This document shows positions 35,880-45,232 of a DNA stretch of 64,000 bases, piece by piece. Position 1 is the stretch's first letter. Each line of letters begins with the position of its first letter. Both the position numbers and the translations under genes were made by a program. The notes beneath the pieces are model-generated. The model worked only from the letters and a program-made list of their open reading frames with translations, was not told the origin of the DNA and searched no databases. The stretch is taken from positions 1,860,001 through 1,924,000 of the forward strand of contig NZ_CP119758.1 of the NCBI RefSeq assembly GCF_029323795.1. Reading direction: 5' to 3'. This DNA is from Zobellia alginiliquefaciens (GTDB lineage Bacteria > Bacteroidota > Bacteroidia > Flavobacteriales > Flavobacteriaceae).

Positions 35880-36974
35880 CTATAAATTTTTTATCAAATT
35901 TGAAGTTATATATTCTATTTCGTCGTTGCTCAAATATGGGTTCATAGGAAGGCTCATTACCTCTGCCGAACAAGCTTCACTAATGGGGAAATCTCCTTTC
36001 TTGTGTCCTAAATAGCTAAAACACTCCTGTAGGTGCATAGGTATAGGATAATGAACTGCCGTAGGAATACCTGCTTCTTTTAAACGTGCTTGAAGCTGTT
36101 CCCTATTTTTAATTCTAATTGTATATTGTGCCCAAACCGAAGTTCTGTCTTCTTTTATGTTAGGAGTGGATACATGGGAACTTAATTGTTCTGTATATTT
36201 TTCAGCCACATTTTGTCTTCGCTCAATATCCTTTTCGTAGTGCCTTAGTTTTATATTAAGAATAGCTGCTTGAAGATTATCTAATCGGCCACCCATACCA
36301 ATGTACTTGTGTGTATAACGTTTTACCTGGCCATGAACGCGCATTGCTTTCATCTTGTCATAAAGCTCCTGGTCTTTTGTAAATACCGCTCCTCCATCTC
36401 CAAAACACCCCAATGGTTTAGCGGGAAAAAAACTGGTACAACCAATAGTTGTGGCAGAACAGCTTCGCTTTCCTTTATATAGAGCTCCAAAACTCTGCGC
36501 AGCATCTTCTATTACAGCTAAATTATGTTTAGAAGCAATCTTATTGATTTCATCCAAATTAGCCATTTGCCCATATAGCGAAACGGGCATAATAGCCTTT
36601 GTCTTCTCAGTTATTGCATTTTCAATAAGGGATGCATCTATATTGAACGTTTCTTCGTCAATGTCTACAAAAACCGGTTTTGCACCCAAGCAAGCAATTG
36701 TTTCTGCAGTAGCAATAAACGTGAAAGGGGTAGTAATTATCTCATCGCCACCGCGAATACCTAAAGCCATCATTGCCAGCAATAAAGCATCCGTTCCCGA
36801 TGATACCCCTAAAGCATAATCCGTTTGTACATAACCCTGTAAAGATGCCTCAAGCTCATCCGTTTCTTTTCCCAAAATGTAACGGGCAGAGGACATCACA
36901 TCCAAAACGGCTTTTTCAAATTCAGAACTATGCTCTTGATACGCCTGAGTAAGGTTGGCAAAATCAATCTTCAT
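35880..36974 (-). CDS. wlbC: WlbC/WbpE-type UDP-3-keto-sugar aminotransferase (DegT/DnrJ/EryC1/StrS)
   Basis: A 364-residue PLP-dependent sugar aminotransferase. GVSSGTDALLLAMMALGIRGGDEIITTPFTF near residue 55 and the PLP-lysine segment TSFFPAKPLGCFGDGGAVFT near 180 (Lys in PAKPLG) are diagnostic; the C-terminal VHYPIPMHLQECF and ACSAEVMSLPMNPYLS are family-typical. It is predicted to add an amino group at C3 of the WlbA product. The wlbA start directly follows its stop. The predicted product, UDP-GlcNAc3NA, is then acetylated by the neighbouring WlbB. Confidence 0.9.
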   Translation of the reverse strand: MKIDFANLTQAYQEHSSEFEKAVLDVMSSARYILGKETDELEASLQGYVQTDYALGVSSGTDALLLAMMALGIRGGDEIITTPFTFIATAETIACLGAKPVFVDIDEETFNIDASLIENAITEKTKAIMPVSLYGQMANLDEINKIASKHNLAVIEDAAQSFGALYKGKRSCSATTIGCTSFFPAKPLGCFGDGGAVFTKDQELYDKMKAMRVHGQVKRYTHKYIGMGGRLDNLQAAILNIKLRHYEKDIERRQNVAEKYTEQLSSHVSTPNIKEDRTSVWAQYTIRIKNREQLQARLKEAGIPTAVHYPIPMHLQECFSYLGHKKGDFPISEACSAEVMSLPMNPYLSNDEIEYITSNLIKNL

Positions 36975-36990
36975 AAATAGTAAATGGTTT

Positions 36991-37572
36991 TTATTTCATG
37001 CGGACAACCTTTTGGTCCTCCAATTTATATACTTGATTACTTTCTGGGCAAGTAGCACTATTTCCATCGTTAAACTCCAAACGATGTCCGTATTCGCTAA
37101 CCCATCCTATTTGTTTACCAGGATTGCCAACAATTAGTGCGTAATCCGGCACTTCTTTGGTCACCACAGCTCCTGCGCCGATCAAGCAATATTTTCCTAG
37201 TGGATTACCACAAACTATAGTAGCATTTGCACCAATTGATGCCCCTTGCTTAACAAGTGTCTTTTGATAATTATCGCGACGAACAATGGCACTTCTAGGG
37301 TTTATAATATTGGTAAATACCATGGAAGGACCAAGAAAAACATCATCTTCGCAAATAACGCCAGTGTATATAGAAACGTTATTCTGAACCTTTACGTTAT
37401 TGCCCAAAACTACTCCTGGTGAGACTACTACATTTTGACCAATATTGCATTTTTCTCCAATTTTACAATCGGACATAATATGTGAAAAATGCCATATTTT
37501 AGTACCTAGGCCTATGTTGCAGCCTTCATCAACAACGGCTGTTTCATGGGCAAAAAACGTATCGGTAGACAT
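36991..37572 (-). CDS. wlbB: WlbB/WbpD-type UDP-GlcNAc3NA N-acetyltransferase
   Basis: A 193-residue left-handed beta-helix acyltransferase. Hexapeptide repeats run from about residue 15 to 145 (for example CNIGLGTKIWHFSHIMSDCKIG, GNNVKVQNNVSIYTG, GANATIVCGNPLGKYCLIGAGAVVTKEVPDYALIVGNPGKQIGWV). This matches WlbB/WbpD, which acetylates the 3-amino group with acetyl-CoA to give UDP-2,3-diacetamido-2,3-dideoxy-glucuronic acid. It sits directly before the aminotransferase gene. With the WbpI-like epimerase at 26.3 kb, the pathway would end in UDP-ManNAc3NAcA. Confidence 0.88.
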   Translation of the reverse strand: MSTDTFFAHETAVVDEGCNIGLGTKIWHFSHIMSDCKIGEKCNIGQNVVVSPGVVLGNNVKVQNNVSIYTGVICEDDVFLGPSMVFTNIINPRSAIVRRDNYQKTLVKQGASIGANATIVCGNPLGKYCLIGAGAVVTKEVPDYALIVGNPGKQIGWVSEYGHRLEFNDGNSATCPESNQVYKLEDQKVVRMK

Positions 37573-37590
37573 ATTGGAAAGTTAATTCGG

Positions 37591-38367
37591 TTATTTTTTT
37601 AGGACACTATATTTTGGCCTTCTAGCAAAAGTACGATAATTCTTCGTTTTCTCTAATTGTACCTTTCCGAACAGATTGTTTTCACGTAATATTTCCTCTG
37701 CAAAACCGTACCAACTTAGACTTTTCTCATCGGTAAAGTGGTGGATTCCATAGTGCATACTTTCACCCGCAATTAAATCCAACACATATTTAGCCAAATT
37801 TCCAGCGTGTGTTGGACAACCAATCTGATTATCTGTTACACTAAGATCTGCACCTTCCCTTGCCTTTTGTAAAATGGTTTTATAAAAATTTTTTCCATAT
37901 TCCGAATAAAGCCAAGAAGTTCTTATAATGAAATAAGCGCTCATTAGATTTTGAACATGTTGTTCTCCTTCTAGTTTAGATGCTCCATACACATTTATCG
38001 GATTAGTTGCATCGGTAACTAAGTAAGGAGCCCCCTTCTCTCCATCAAAAACATAGTCTGTTGAAATATGTATCAAGACCGTCCGCTGTTCTTTACAAAC
38101 TGTCGCTAAATTCTTAACACCTTCAGAATTGACTTTGAATGCCCTCTCAGGCTCTTTTTCCGAGTTTTCTACATTAGTATAGGCAGCACAATTAATACAG
38201 TAATCAAACGCTCTATTTGAAAACTTTTCTTCTACAGCTTTTGTATTTGTAATATCTAAATCCGTCGAATTAAAGAATGTAAAATCTAGTTGGGGATAGC
38301 CAGAAGCTATCTTTTTGATGCTCTGCCCCAACTGCCCACTGGCTCCGGTAACGAGTACGGATTTCAT
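37591..38367 (-). CDS. rfbD: dTDP-4-dehydrorhamnose reductase
   Basis: A 258-residue short-chain reductase: MKSVLVTGASGQLGQSIKKIA, YCINCAAYTNVENSEKEPE, HISTDYVFDGEKGAPY near residue 100, and the Tyr-x-x-x-Lys pair in NPINVYGASKLEGE near 128. It reduces the 4-keto sugar in the last step of dTDP-L-rhamnose synthesis. The C-terminus stops at RRPKYSVLKK, some 25 residues earlier than usual, just after the Arg-Pro motif; the end lies in a run of seven A. Its start overlaps rfbC by 4 bases. It is probably still functional, since the missing part is a peripheral helix. Confidence 0.92.
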   Translation of the reverse strand: MKSVLVTGASGQLGQSIKKIASGYPQLDFTFFNSTDLDITNTKAVEEKFSNRAFDYCINCAAYTNVENSEKEPERAFKVNSEGVKNLATVCKEQRTVLIHISTDYVFDGEKGAPYLVTDATNPINVYGASKLEGEQHVQNLMSAYFIIRTSWLYSEYGKNFYKTILQKAREGADLSVTDNQIGCPTHAGNLAKYVLDLIAGESMHYGIHHFTDEKSLSWYGFAEEILRENNLFGKVQLEKTKNYRTFARRPKYSVLKK

Positions 38368-38909
38368 TTAAAAAATTCTTTAAAAGTGGGAAGTAGTTTA
38401 TCTTTTTCGGAAATGATGGGCACATCCACCGGACATTGCCAATCAATCTCTAAATCTGCATCATTATAGATTATACCACGTTCGGATGCTGAATTATAAA
38501 ACGCATCGCACTTATACATAAATGTAGCTTCTTCACTCAAGGTTATAAAACCATGCGCCATACCTTTTGGTACAAAAATTGAAGTTCTATTTTTACTTGA
38601 TAATTTAAGCTTGAAATGTTTCCCGAAAGTTAGGCTATCTTTCCTCAAATCTACCACTACATCCAAAACCTCTCCATGAACTACCTGCACCAACTTGGCT
38701 TGCGCATGAACTCCTGTCTGAAGGTGAAGCCCCCTAATCACTCCCTTTTTGGACACCGAAATATTATCCTGAACAAAATGGATTGGCTCATCCAAGACTT
38801 CTTCAAATTTTTCCTGCTGATAGGATTCAAAGAATATTCCTCTTTCGTCTTCAAACAGTCTCGGTTGTATTACAAAACAGCCTTTTAAGCTAGTTTCCGT
38901 TATTTTCAT
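38364..38909 (-). CDS. rfbC: dTDP-4-dehydrorhamnose 3,5-epimerase
   Basis: A 181-residue RmlC cupin of normal length. The landmarks are DERGIFFESYQQEKFEEV, FVQDNISVSKKGVIRGLHLQ near residue 45-65 (His of GLHLQ is the catalytic base), VVDLRKDSLTFGKHF and VPKGMAHGFITLSEEATFMYKC near 113-135. It epimerises C3 and C5 of dTDP-4-keto-6-deoxyglucose. It is the second of four consecutive rfb genes in the order (transcription direction) rfbB, rfbA, rfbC, rfbD. Confidence 0.95.
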   Translation of the reverse strand: MKITETSLKGCFVIQPRLFEDERGIFFESYQQEKFEEVLDEPIHFVQDNISVSKKGVIRGLHLQTGVHAQAKLVQVVHGEVLDVVVDLRKDSLTFGKHFKLKLSSKNRTSIFVPKGMAHGFITLSEEATFMYKCDAFYNSASERGIIYNDADLEIDWQCPVDVPIISEKDKLLPTFKEFFK

Positions 38910-38927
38910 ATTGCAGTTTTCCGTCGA

Positions 38928-39782
38928 TTATAATTCTAGCAAATAGCTACCGTAACCACTTTTAACAAGTGGTTTGGCCAATTTATGTAATTGCTCCCGA
39001 GAAATATACCTCATGGTATAAGCAACCTCTTCAATAGAACCTACCTTTAGACCTTGACGCTCTTCAATGACCTCAACAAATTGTGATGCTTGCATTAAGG
39101 AGCTAAATGTACCGGTATCCAACCACGCAGTACCGCGGTCTAGAATACTTACAGTTAATTTTTTATTTTCTAGATATACTTTATTGATATCTGTTATTTC
39201 CAGTTCTCCTCTTGGACTAGGCTTAATACCTTTGGCAATTTCCACAACTTGGTTATCATAAAAATATATACCCGGAACCGCATAATTAGACTTTGGATTC
39301 TCTGGTTTTTCTTCGATAGAAATTGCTTTTCCATTCTCATCAAACTCCACCACTCCATAGCGCTTTGGATCCTGAACATGATAGCCATAAATGATTCCTC
39401 CATCAGGGTCGTTGTTCGCTTGAAGCAATTTCGCAAGTCCGGAACCATAAAAAATATTATCTCCAAGAATAAGGGCAACCTTTTCCTTTCCTATAAAATC
39501 TTCCCCAATAATAAAGGCCTCTGCCAATCCATTCGGGTTCTCCTGTATGGCATATTGGAAGTTACAGCCCAATTGACTTCCGTCTCCCAATAATTTTTTA
39601 AAAAGAGTAATATCCTGAGGCGTAGTAATAATCAATATTTCCTGAATACCTGCTGATAAAAGTGTTGCCAGCGGGTAGTATATCATCGGTTTGTCATAAA
39701 TGGGCATAAGCTGCTTGCTTACGGCCAACGTAAGTGGGTGTAAGCGCGTTCCTGACCCTCCTGCTAAAATGATGCCCTTCAT
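38928..39782 (-). CDS. rfbA: Glucose-1-phosphate thymidylyltransferase
   Basis: A 284-residue nucleotidyltransferase close to Rml[48 protein letters not shown] near 110, [10 protein letters not shown] and [21 protein letters not shown]. It makes dTDP-glucose from dTTP and glucose-1-phosphate, the committed step of dTDP-rhamnose synthesis, and is normally feedback-inhibited by dTDP-rhamnose. It follows rfbB by 3 bases. Confidence 0.96.
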   Translation of the reverse strand: MKGIILAGGSGTRLHPLTLAVSKQLMPIYDKPMIYYPLATLLSAGIQEILIITTPQDITLFKKLLGDGSQLGCNFQYAIQENPNGLAEAFIIGEDFIGKEKVALILGDNIFYGSGLAKLLQANNDPDGGIIYGYHVQDPKRYGVVEFDENGKAISIEEKPENPKSNYAVPGIYFYDNQVVEIAKGIKPSPRGELEITDINKVYLENKKLTVSILDRGTAWLDTGTFSSLMQASQFVEVIEERQGLKVGSIEEVAYTMRYISREQLHKLAKPLVKSGYGSYLLEL

Positions 39783-39785
39783 ACG

Positions 39786-40808
39786 TTAATCCTTCTGATA
39801 TTTGTTTATATACCACAAAACCGTCTTCCTAATTCCAGAATCAAAATCCGATTCTGCTTTCCAACCAAGTTCCGTCTTGATTTTGGTGGCATCTATGGCA
39901 TACCTGAAGTCATGGCCCAAACGATCTTTTACAAAAGCTATTTGATTTATGAAACTTCCGTTCTTTTTGGGGAGAAGGTCATTTAAAATACCACATATTT
40001 TTTGAGCGATGGAAATATTATTATGCTCATTATTACCCCCAATAACATAGGTTTCTCCTGCACGTCCATTAGTAAAAACGTCATTTATTCCTGAACAATG
40101 GTCCTGTACATACAGCCAGTCCCTAACATTCTTTCCATCTCCATAAATAGGGATTTCTTCTTCGGCCAATGCCTTTCGAATAATGGTAGGAATCAATTTT
40201 TCATCATGTTGCTTAGGCCCGTAATTATTGGAGCAGTTACTCGTTACCACGTTAAGTCCATACGTATGATAATAACTTCTCACCAAAAAATCAGATGAAG
40301 CTTTTGAAGCACTGTACGGACTATTGGGTGCGTACGGCGTATTTTCATCAAAAAAACCAGATTCCCCTAAACTACCATATACCTCATCGGTAGAAATATG
40401 ATGAAAACGAGATGTTTCAAAGCCAGTCTTTGCTCCATTACCCTCATCTAACCAACTTTTACGCGCCGCTTCTAGTAACCTAAAAGTTCCGTTAACATTA
40501 GTCTGTATAAATGCTTCCGGGCCCGCTATAGAATTGTCTACGTGAGACTCAGCAGCAAAATGAATAACATCCGTAATTTGGTTTTCACTGAAAATGGCCT
40601 CCACCAAATTAGCATCGCAAATATCACCTTTAACAAATTTATACCGTTTGTTGTTTTTAACTTCTTTCAGGTGGGCCAGATTCCCGGCATAGGTAAGCTT
40701 GTCCAGATTCACCACGGAAAACCTTGGATGCTCCTCTAGAAAAAATGGAATGAAATTACTTCCTATAAAACCCGCTCCACCTGTAATGAGAATTGTTCTA
40801 CTGGACAT
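39786..40808 (-). CDS. rfbB: dTDP-glucose 4,6-dehydratase
   Basis: A 340-residue SDR enzyme: ILITGGAGFIGSNF at residues 6-19 binds NAD, HISTDEVYGSLGESGFF carries the catalytic Thr-Asp-Glu, and YSASKASSDFLVRSY near 160 gives the Tyr-x-x-x-Lys pair. It converts dTDP-glucose to dTDP-4-keto-6-deoxyglucose. First of the rfbBACD set; 9 bases separate it from the Wzz-like gene upstream, so the set is part of the larger polysaccharide operon. Confidence 0.96.
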   Translation of the reverse strand: MSSRTILITGGAGFIGSNFIPFFLEEHPRFSVVNLDKLTYAGNLAHLKEVKNNKRYKFVKGDICDANLVEAIFSENQITDVIHFAAESHVDNSIAGPEAFIQTNVNGTFRLLEAARKSWLDEGNGAKTGFETSRFHHISTDEVYGSLGESGFFDENTPYAPNSPYSASKASSDFLVRSYYHTYGLNVVTSNCSNNYGPKQHDEKLIPTIIRKALAEEEIPIYGDGKNVRDWLYVQDHCSGINDVFTNGRAGETYVIGGNNEHNNISIAQKICGILNDLLPKKNGSFINQIAFVKDRLGHDFRYAIDATKIKTELGWKAESDFDSGIRKTVLWYINKYQKD

Positions 40809-40817
40809 AAAAATTAT

Positions 40818-41822
40818 CTATAATTGTAATTCTTTGGCCTTTCTATTTAAGAACAGAATGAAAGAAATCATAAAAAACAATACTACCAATACGGTAGGAA
40901 TCAAAAAAAACGTATTATTAAAAAGAGGTTTTTTATATACCTGGGTCTTCCCCATATTAATTACACTCAATATTTCGGTCTGCTCTGTTAGTTCTGATTT
41001 CTTTTCTTCAATTTCCTTTAAAAATCGGTTCTTAAGCGAAAGCAAACTAGAAATATTAAGTGCGCTTTCATTTTCCATATAAACGTTACCCTGCGCTTTC
41101 TGCGAATCGTCGCGCAACAGTGTTCTTGTGTAATTATCTATAAGATTATCGATTTGAGCAATAAGTGCGGTATTCTTATTTATTCTTAGCTGAGCGTTTT
41201 CTCTAGAAGTACTCTTTACTTTATCGTAATAAGAATTATCGTTAATATAATCCAATAATTTTTCAGCTATTTGATTCCCTTTGTCTGCATCAATGTATGT
41301 AAACGTAATACGATGCGCAATGATACTTTTCTTGGTTAGTTCAGACCGTACAATATCAACCACAAAGCTCTCTTCTTTGAAATCTTGAAGTAGCTCTAAA
41401 TATCGCAGTTCCTGCTCTGCCTCCTCTTTGGTTTCTTCGGGATCTTCAATGGGTTCAATCTCAATTCTAAAACCTTTTAAATCTTCGACTGACAGATCTA
41501 TCTTTTGAAAGAAGGCGGTGTCCTGACTAGATATGTTGGATTGGATTTCATCAATAACATCATACACATAATCCGTGCTATCAAAATTAGGTCTTACAAT
41601 AGCCTCTGTCTTCAACTTTTTATTAATAAAAGAACTTAGAATAAAACTAATGATTATACCTAACGCAATGAGCCCAATTAATAGGAGTGCATTTTTTTTG
41701 AGATACAAAAATACACGCAAAAAAGCGATGCCTACTCGGTTAAAACCATTGGCAATCATCTTAAACAACTGCCCCAAGTCAATCTCATCTGAGGTAGAAG
41801 CGCTATTTGGTTTGTCTGACAT
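40818..41822 (-). CDS. Wzz-like polysaccharide chain-length/co-polymerase protein
   Basis: A 334-residue protein with one transmembrane helix near residues 46-66 (ALLLIGLIALGIIISFILSSF), a long periplasmic coiled-coil region, and a second helix near 305-326. This two-helix topology with a helical periplasmic arm matches Wzz/PCP proteins, which set the length of O-antigen or capsule chains together with Wzy. No C-terminal tyrosine kinase domain is present (so it is not a full Wzc). It lies 4 bases after the DUF6909 gene and 9 before rfbB. No Wza or kinase gene is in the window. Confidence 0.75.
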   Translation of the reverse strand: MSDKPNSASTSDEIDLGQLFKMIANGFNRVGIAFLRVFLYLKKNALLLIGLIALGIIISFILSSFINKKLKTEAIVRPNFDSTDYVYDVIDEIQSNISSQDTAFFQKIDLSVEDLKGFRIEIEPIEDPEETKEEAEQELRYLELLQDFKEESFVVDIVRSELTKKSIIAHRITFTYIDADKGNQIAEKLLDYINDNSYYDKVKSTSRENAQLRINKNTALIAQIDNLIDNYTRTLLRDDSQKAQGNVYMENESALNISSLLSLKNRFLKEIEEKKSELTEQTEILSVINMGKTQVYKKPLFNNTFFLIPTVLVVLFFMISFILFLNRKAKELQL

Positions 41823-41826
41823 TAAT

Positions 41827-43512
41827 CTATGAATTAAAAATTTGTTCCAATATTTTTTCCGTAATTAGGTAAGTAGGCTTGACACCTGTAGTACCCAAAC
41901 CTCCTGAAGCTAAAGTGCTTCCGGTTTCTAACGGGTTATCCGATGCATAATATGCATAACGTACTTTTATATCCTCTCGCACGCTCTTTCGTATTTTAGA
42001 AGCGGACTGTACCGCTTTTTGATAGTGAACACCTTCCATTTCCAGACCAACAACATTCCAAGTAGATTGGTGAAAGAATTTCAAGACATCCTTATTTTGT
42101 AACGAGGTTCCTAGAACAGTTATCATTGTTCCCTCAAACACTTTTAGCCCATGCCCTCTAAAATCTTCCGCACATAACTCATTCTTAAAAGGGTAGTTAT
42201 CTGCCGTACCTTCAAAAATATGTGCGGACGGAATCATTAAATCACCTTTTCCTCCTTCCAAAATACCTGCTTTACCCATAATGGAAATAGACGCGACATC
42301 CAAAAACACGGATTTGTCTCCCTTTGTTTTATAAGGTTTTAAAAACTCATCTATCGTTTCATAAGCTTGCTCACCAAATGCATAGTCCATAACGAATAGT
42401 ACCGGCTTTTCTTCATCTGAAATATTCTCCGATAATTTATAGCAACAAGCGTCTGAACTCATTTTAGCAGTATCGAACAACTGTACGTCTATATTCGTTC
42501 CCGAAAAATCATCTATTGCGATCATTCCATTCTCGGTTGCAATTTTAGCGACTTTAGAGCGTAATTTTCCGTTTAATGGAGAGCTTAGCGCTTCGTAGAT
42601 TTCGAGTGATTCTTTTCCTTTAAACTCTTTTTTAAGCGAGTTCTTTGCGAACAAGGAATTCATAACACTGTGCATATTAGCACTTATAATATGGATAGGC
42701 CGCTCCAAAAGACCGTTTTTCTTCAAGACCTCCTTTATGGTATCTGCCCAACGTTCTCCGTGAATATGGTGCCCCAAACGCTCCCGAAGCAAAGCGCTAA
42801 AAGTTATAGCTCGCTTTTCGCCTGTTATTTCCTCCTCAATTGCCAATTTGCCTAACCAATAAACGATTTCCAGAAAGCGATCAGGCTGTTCTTCGGTAGC
42901 AAACTGTTCATGAACCGCCATAATCTCTATGAAGGAACGCCCTAGGATATTAGCAGTATGTATAACGGCAACTTCTCTTTCGGCTAATGTCAATTCTTCT
43001 TTTGTGACTGCCTCTTCCAGCTTTTTCCAATCCCGAATAGTTTTATCCGTATCTTCAATTAAAACCCTTTTACAGATTTTTTCAGATTCGATAAAAAGAA
43101 AAGTTAAATGGGTAAGAATATCATAAATGTCAGAACGACCTCGAGTAATCTCAATATTCATTTGCTCATCGTCAATACGGTAACAATTTCGTCGCCGCTT
43201 TGGTGGTATGATTGGGTCAAAGTGCGATTTCCTATAACCTTCATCCGAAGTCAAATTGATAAAACGGCATTGTTCGATGCCCTTTGGCAAACGTTCTAAA
43301 ACATATATTAGTCCGCTTAATTCCGCTTTTTCCTCTGCAATAGAACCGTAAATTTCCGGTCGTAATTGTAGCAACGCGTTTTTTAGCGACTCACCCGAAA
43401 CACCGGTGGGTTTATAGAAACCACGGTTAAACAGGTGGCGCATAGTTATGTACAAACGCTCGATCGCATTAGTCGATTCTTGAGCACGCGTAGTGGTTAT
43501 ATTATTTCCCAT
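41827..43512 (-). CDS. DUF6909-family protein with nucleoside-phosphorylase-like C-terminus
   Basis: A 561-residue soluble protein, one of a Bacteroidota family of unknown function (DUF6909, named from memory). Residues 1-250 are helical, with SGLIYVLERLPKGIEQC near 67. Residues about 275-555 look like a second domain: HIISANMHSVMNSLF, VLFVMDYAFGEQAYETIDEFL, MITVLGTSLQNKD near 463, GLEMEGVHYQKAV (E491-M492-E493) and YYASDNPL (Asp525). The E-M-E and S-D motifs match the ribose- and base-binding residues of the PNP/UdP nucleoside phosphorylase family. It is upstream of the Wzz-like gene by 4 bases. Activity is not known. Confidence 0.65.
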   Translation of the reverse strand: MGNNITTTRAQESTNAIERLYITMRHLFNRGFYKPTGVSGESLKNALLQLRPEIYGSIAEEKAELSGLIYVLERLPKGIEQCRFINLTSDEGYRKSHFDPIIPPKRRRNCYRIDDEQMNIEITRGRSDIYDILTHLTFLFIESEKICKRVLIEDTDKTIRDWKKLEEAVTKEELTLAEREVAVIHTANILGRSFIEIMAVHEQFATEEQPDRFLEIVYWLGKLAIEEEITGEKRAITFSALLRERLGHHIHGERWADTIKEVLKKNGLLERPIHIISANMHSVMNSLFAKNSLKKEFKGKESLEIYEALSSPLNGKLRSKVAKIATENGMIAIDDFSGTNIDVQLFDTAKMSSDACCYKLSENISDEEKPVLFVMDYAFGEQAYETIDEFLKPYKTKGDKSVFLDVASISIMGKAGILEGGKGDLMIPSAHIFEGTADNYPFKNELCAEDFRGHGLKVFEGTMITVLGTSLQNKDVLKFFHQSTWNVVGLEMEGVHYQKAVQSASKIRKSVREDIKVRYAYYASDNPLETGSTLASGGLGTTGVKPTYLITEKILEQIFNS

Positions 43513-43526
43513 AAAAATATTTCAAT

Positions 43527-43534
43527 CAAAATTA
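43527..43534 (-). promoter_or_regulatory. Bacteroidota -7 box before the DUF6909 gene
   Basis: On the minus strand TAATTTTG (TAnnTTTG type) ends 14 bases before the ATG at 43512. It could be the promoter of the polysaccharide operon that begins with this gene. No -33 box was recognised. Confidence 0.45.
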
Positions 43535-43659
43535 CGATATTTTTTTTGGTGTCGTTACGATTTGACCGTTGTTGTTTTATACTGTCCACTCCATATCCAA
43601 TCCCATAACTTTTCTAGAAATCCAATCTCATCCAAGTCAACAAAATCAATCAGTATAAA

Positions 43660-45156
43660 TCATTTTTTAAATGAAGATAACCCATCTGCCACCTTACGGT
43701 CATTGGACAGTCGTTGCACTTTGTTCTGACCACCCAACTTTCCTATAGATTTCATGTATGCATTGAAACCACCTTCTGAAATACGGGTAACTTTTAAGGT
43801 TTGGAGAACTTTACCTATAATTAAATCATAATAATAGCTATTCTGCTTTTGTAAAGAATTATCCAAAATCTCTATAAACCGCTCCATATCCATTGGTTCA
43901 TTTTCAAATTCTATGAACCACTCATGATAGGGCAATTGATTACCTGCTGGAGTAATCTGTGGAGCAACGGTAAATTCATTAATACTTGCACCCGTTTCTT
44001 TAACGGCCAATTGCATAGCCTCTTCCACCTCTTTAGCAATTACATGTTCTCCAAAAGCGGAAATGAAATGCTTAATACGTCCCGAAACCACTACTTTGTA
44101 TGGCTTTAAAGAAATAAACTGAACGGTATCTCCCAGATTATAGGCCCATAAGCCTGCATCCGTAGAAATTATCATTACATAATTAACCCCTAGCTCAACA
44201 TCTTTTATAGTGATGCGTTTTGCGTTCTCTTCAAAAAACTCGTCAGCTTTTACAAACTCGTAAAATATACCAGAATCTAAGAGCAAAAGCATCCCTTTAT
44301 CTTTCTGGGAATCTTGATAGGCGAAGAATCCTTCACTAGCAGGGAAGAGCTCTATACTATCAACTTTACGCCCTATTAATCCCTCAAATTTTGCTCGATA
44401 CGGTTCATAATTGACCCCTCCATATATGAAAAGGTTAAAGTTCTTGAACAAGTCTCCCACCTTTTTACCCGACTTCTCTTCCAATTTTTCAAAATACATC
44501 TGTACCCATGAAGGTATACCCGCAATAACGGTCATATCCTCATTTATAGTCTCATCAACTATAGTATTGACCTTGGTTTCCCAGTCTTCAATGCAGTTGG
44601 TTTCCCAACTAGGTAGACGGTTTTTTTGTAAATAATTAGGAACGTAATGGGCTGATATTCCTGAAAGCCGACCCAATTTAACTCCATTCTTTTCTGTTAA
44701 TTCCGGGCTTCCCTGAAGAAAAATCATTCTTCCGGTTACAAAATCGGCATTCCCTGTTTCATCAATATAATTTAGAATGGCATTTCTGGAAGCATTGACC
44801 TGATGTTTAATAGAAGTTTCCGTAATAGGAATATATTTTGCACCGGATGTCGTTCCGGAAGTTTTTGCAAAATACACCGGTTTACCGGGCCAAAGAATAT
44901 CTTCTTTTCCTGCCACAACCTCTTCCATGTAAGGCTTTAAAGCTTCATAGTCTCGTATGGGCACTTTTTTAATAAAATCATCATGAGATTTTATATTTCC
45001 AAAACCATGGTCTACACCAAATTTTGTTAGACTTGCTTTTTGAATTAATTGACGAAAAACCTTGTCCTGTGTTACAACAGGATTATCGCGCCACTTTGCC
45101 GTCTGTTTGGCAATGCGTTTTGCAAATATTTTAGCTCCAAGTGATTTTATTGACAT
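43660..45156 (-). CDS. GH3-family adenylate-forming enzyme
   Basis: A 498-residue GH3 protein. FAKTSGTTSGAKYIPITETSIKH near residue 107 is the ATP-binding P-loop of the ANL/GH3 superfamily; LFPASEGFFAYQ near 275, YVMIISTDAGLWAYNLGDTVQF near 335 and VSGRIKHFISAFGEHV near 365 are further GH3 marks. Plant GH3 enzymes conjugate amino acids to acyl hormones through an acyl-adenylate; many Bacteroidota carry a homologue of unknown substrate. It is preceded by the M23 peptidase gene about 76 bases upstream and followed by a 147-base gap. A role in envelope metabolism is only contextual. Confidence 0.88.
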   Translation of the reverse strand: MSIKSLGAKIFAKRIAKQTAKWRDNPVVTQDKVFRQLIQKASLTKFGVDHGFGNIKSHDDFIKKVPIRDYEALKPYMEEVVAGKEDILWPGKPVYFAKTSGTTSGAKYIPITETSIKHQVNASRNAILNYIDETGNADFVTGRMIFLQGSPELTEKNGVKLGRLSGISAHYVPNYLQKNRLPSWETNCIEDWETKVNTIVDETINEDMTVIAGIPSWVQMYFEKLEEKSGKKVGDLFKNFNLFIYGGVNYEPYRAKFEGLIGRKVDSIELFPASEGFFAYQDSQKDKGMLLLLDSGIFYEFVKADEFFEENAKRITIKDVELGVNYVMIISTDAGLWAYNLGDTVQFISLKPYKVVVSGRIKHFISAFGEHVIAKEVEEAMQLAVKETGASINEFTVAPQITPAGNQLPYHEWFIEFENEPMDMERFIEILDNSLQKQNSYYYDLIIGKVLQTLKVTRISEGGFNAYMKSIGKLGGQNKVQRLSNDRKVADGLSSFKK

Positions 45157-45232
45157 AGAGAAAATCAGATATCAGTTCAAACGGCAAGTGTGAGGTTTCC
45201 TTCTTTAAAAATTATTTGCTCAAAAATGCACA

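Noticed and set aside
36451-36819. A 122-codon plus-strand ORF opposite the aminotransferase gene
   Set aside because: It lies fully within wlbC in antisense and has no family features.
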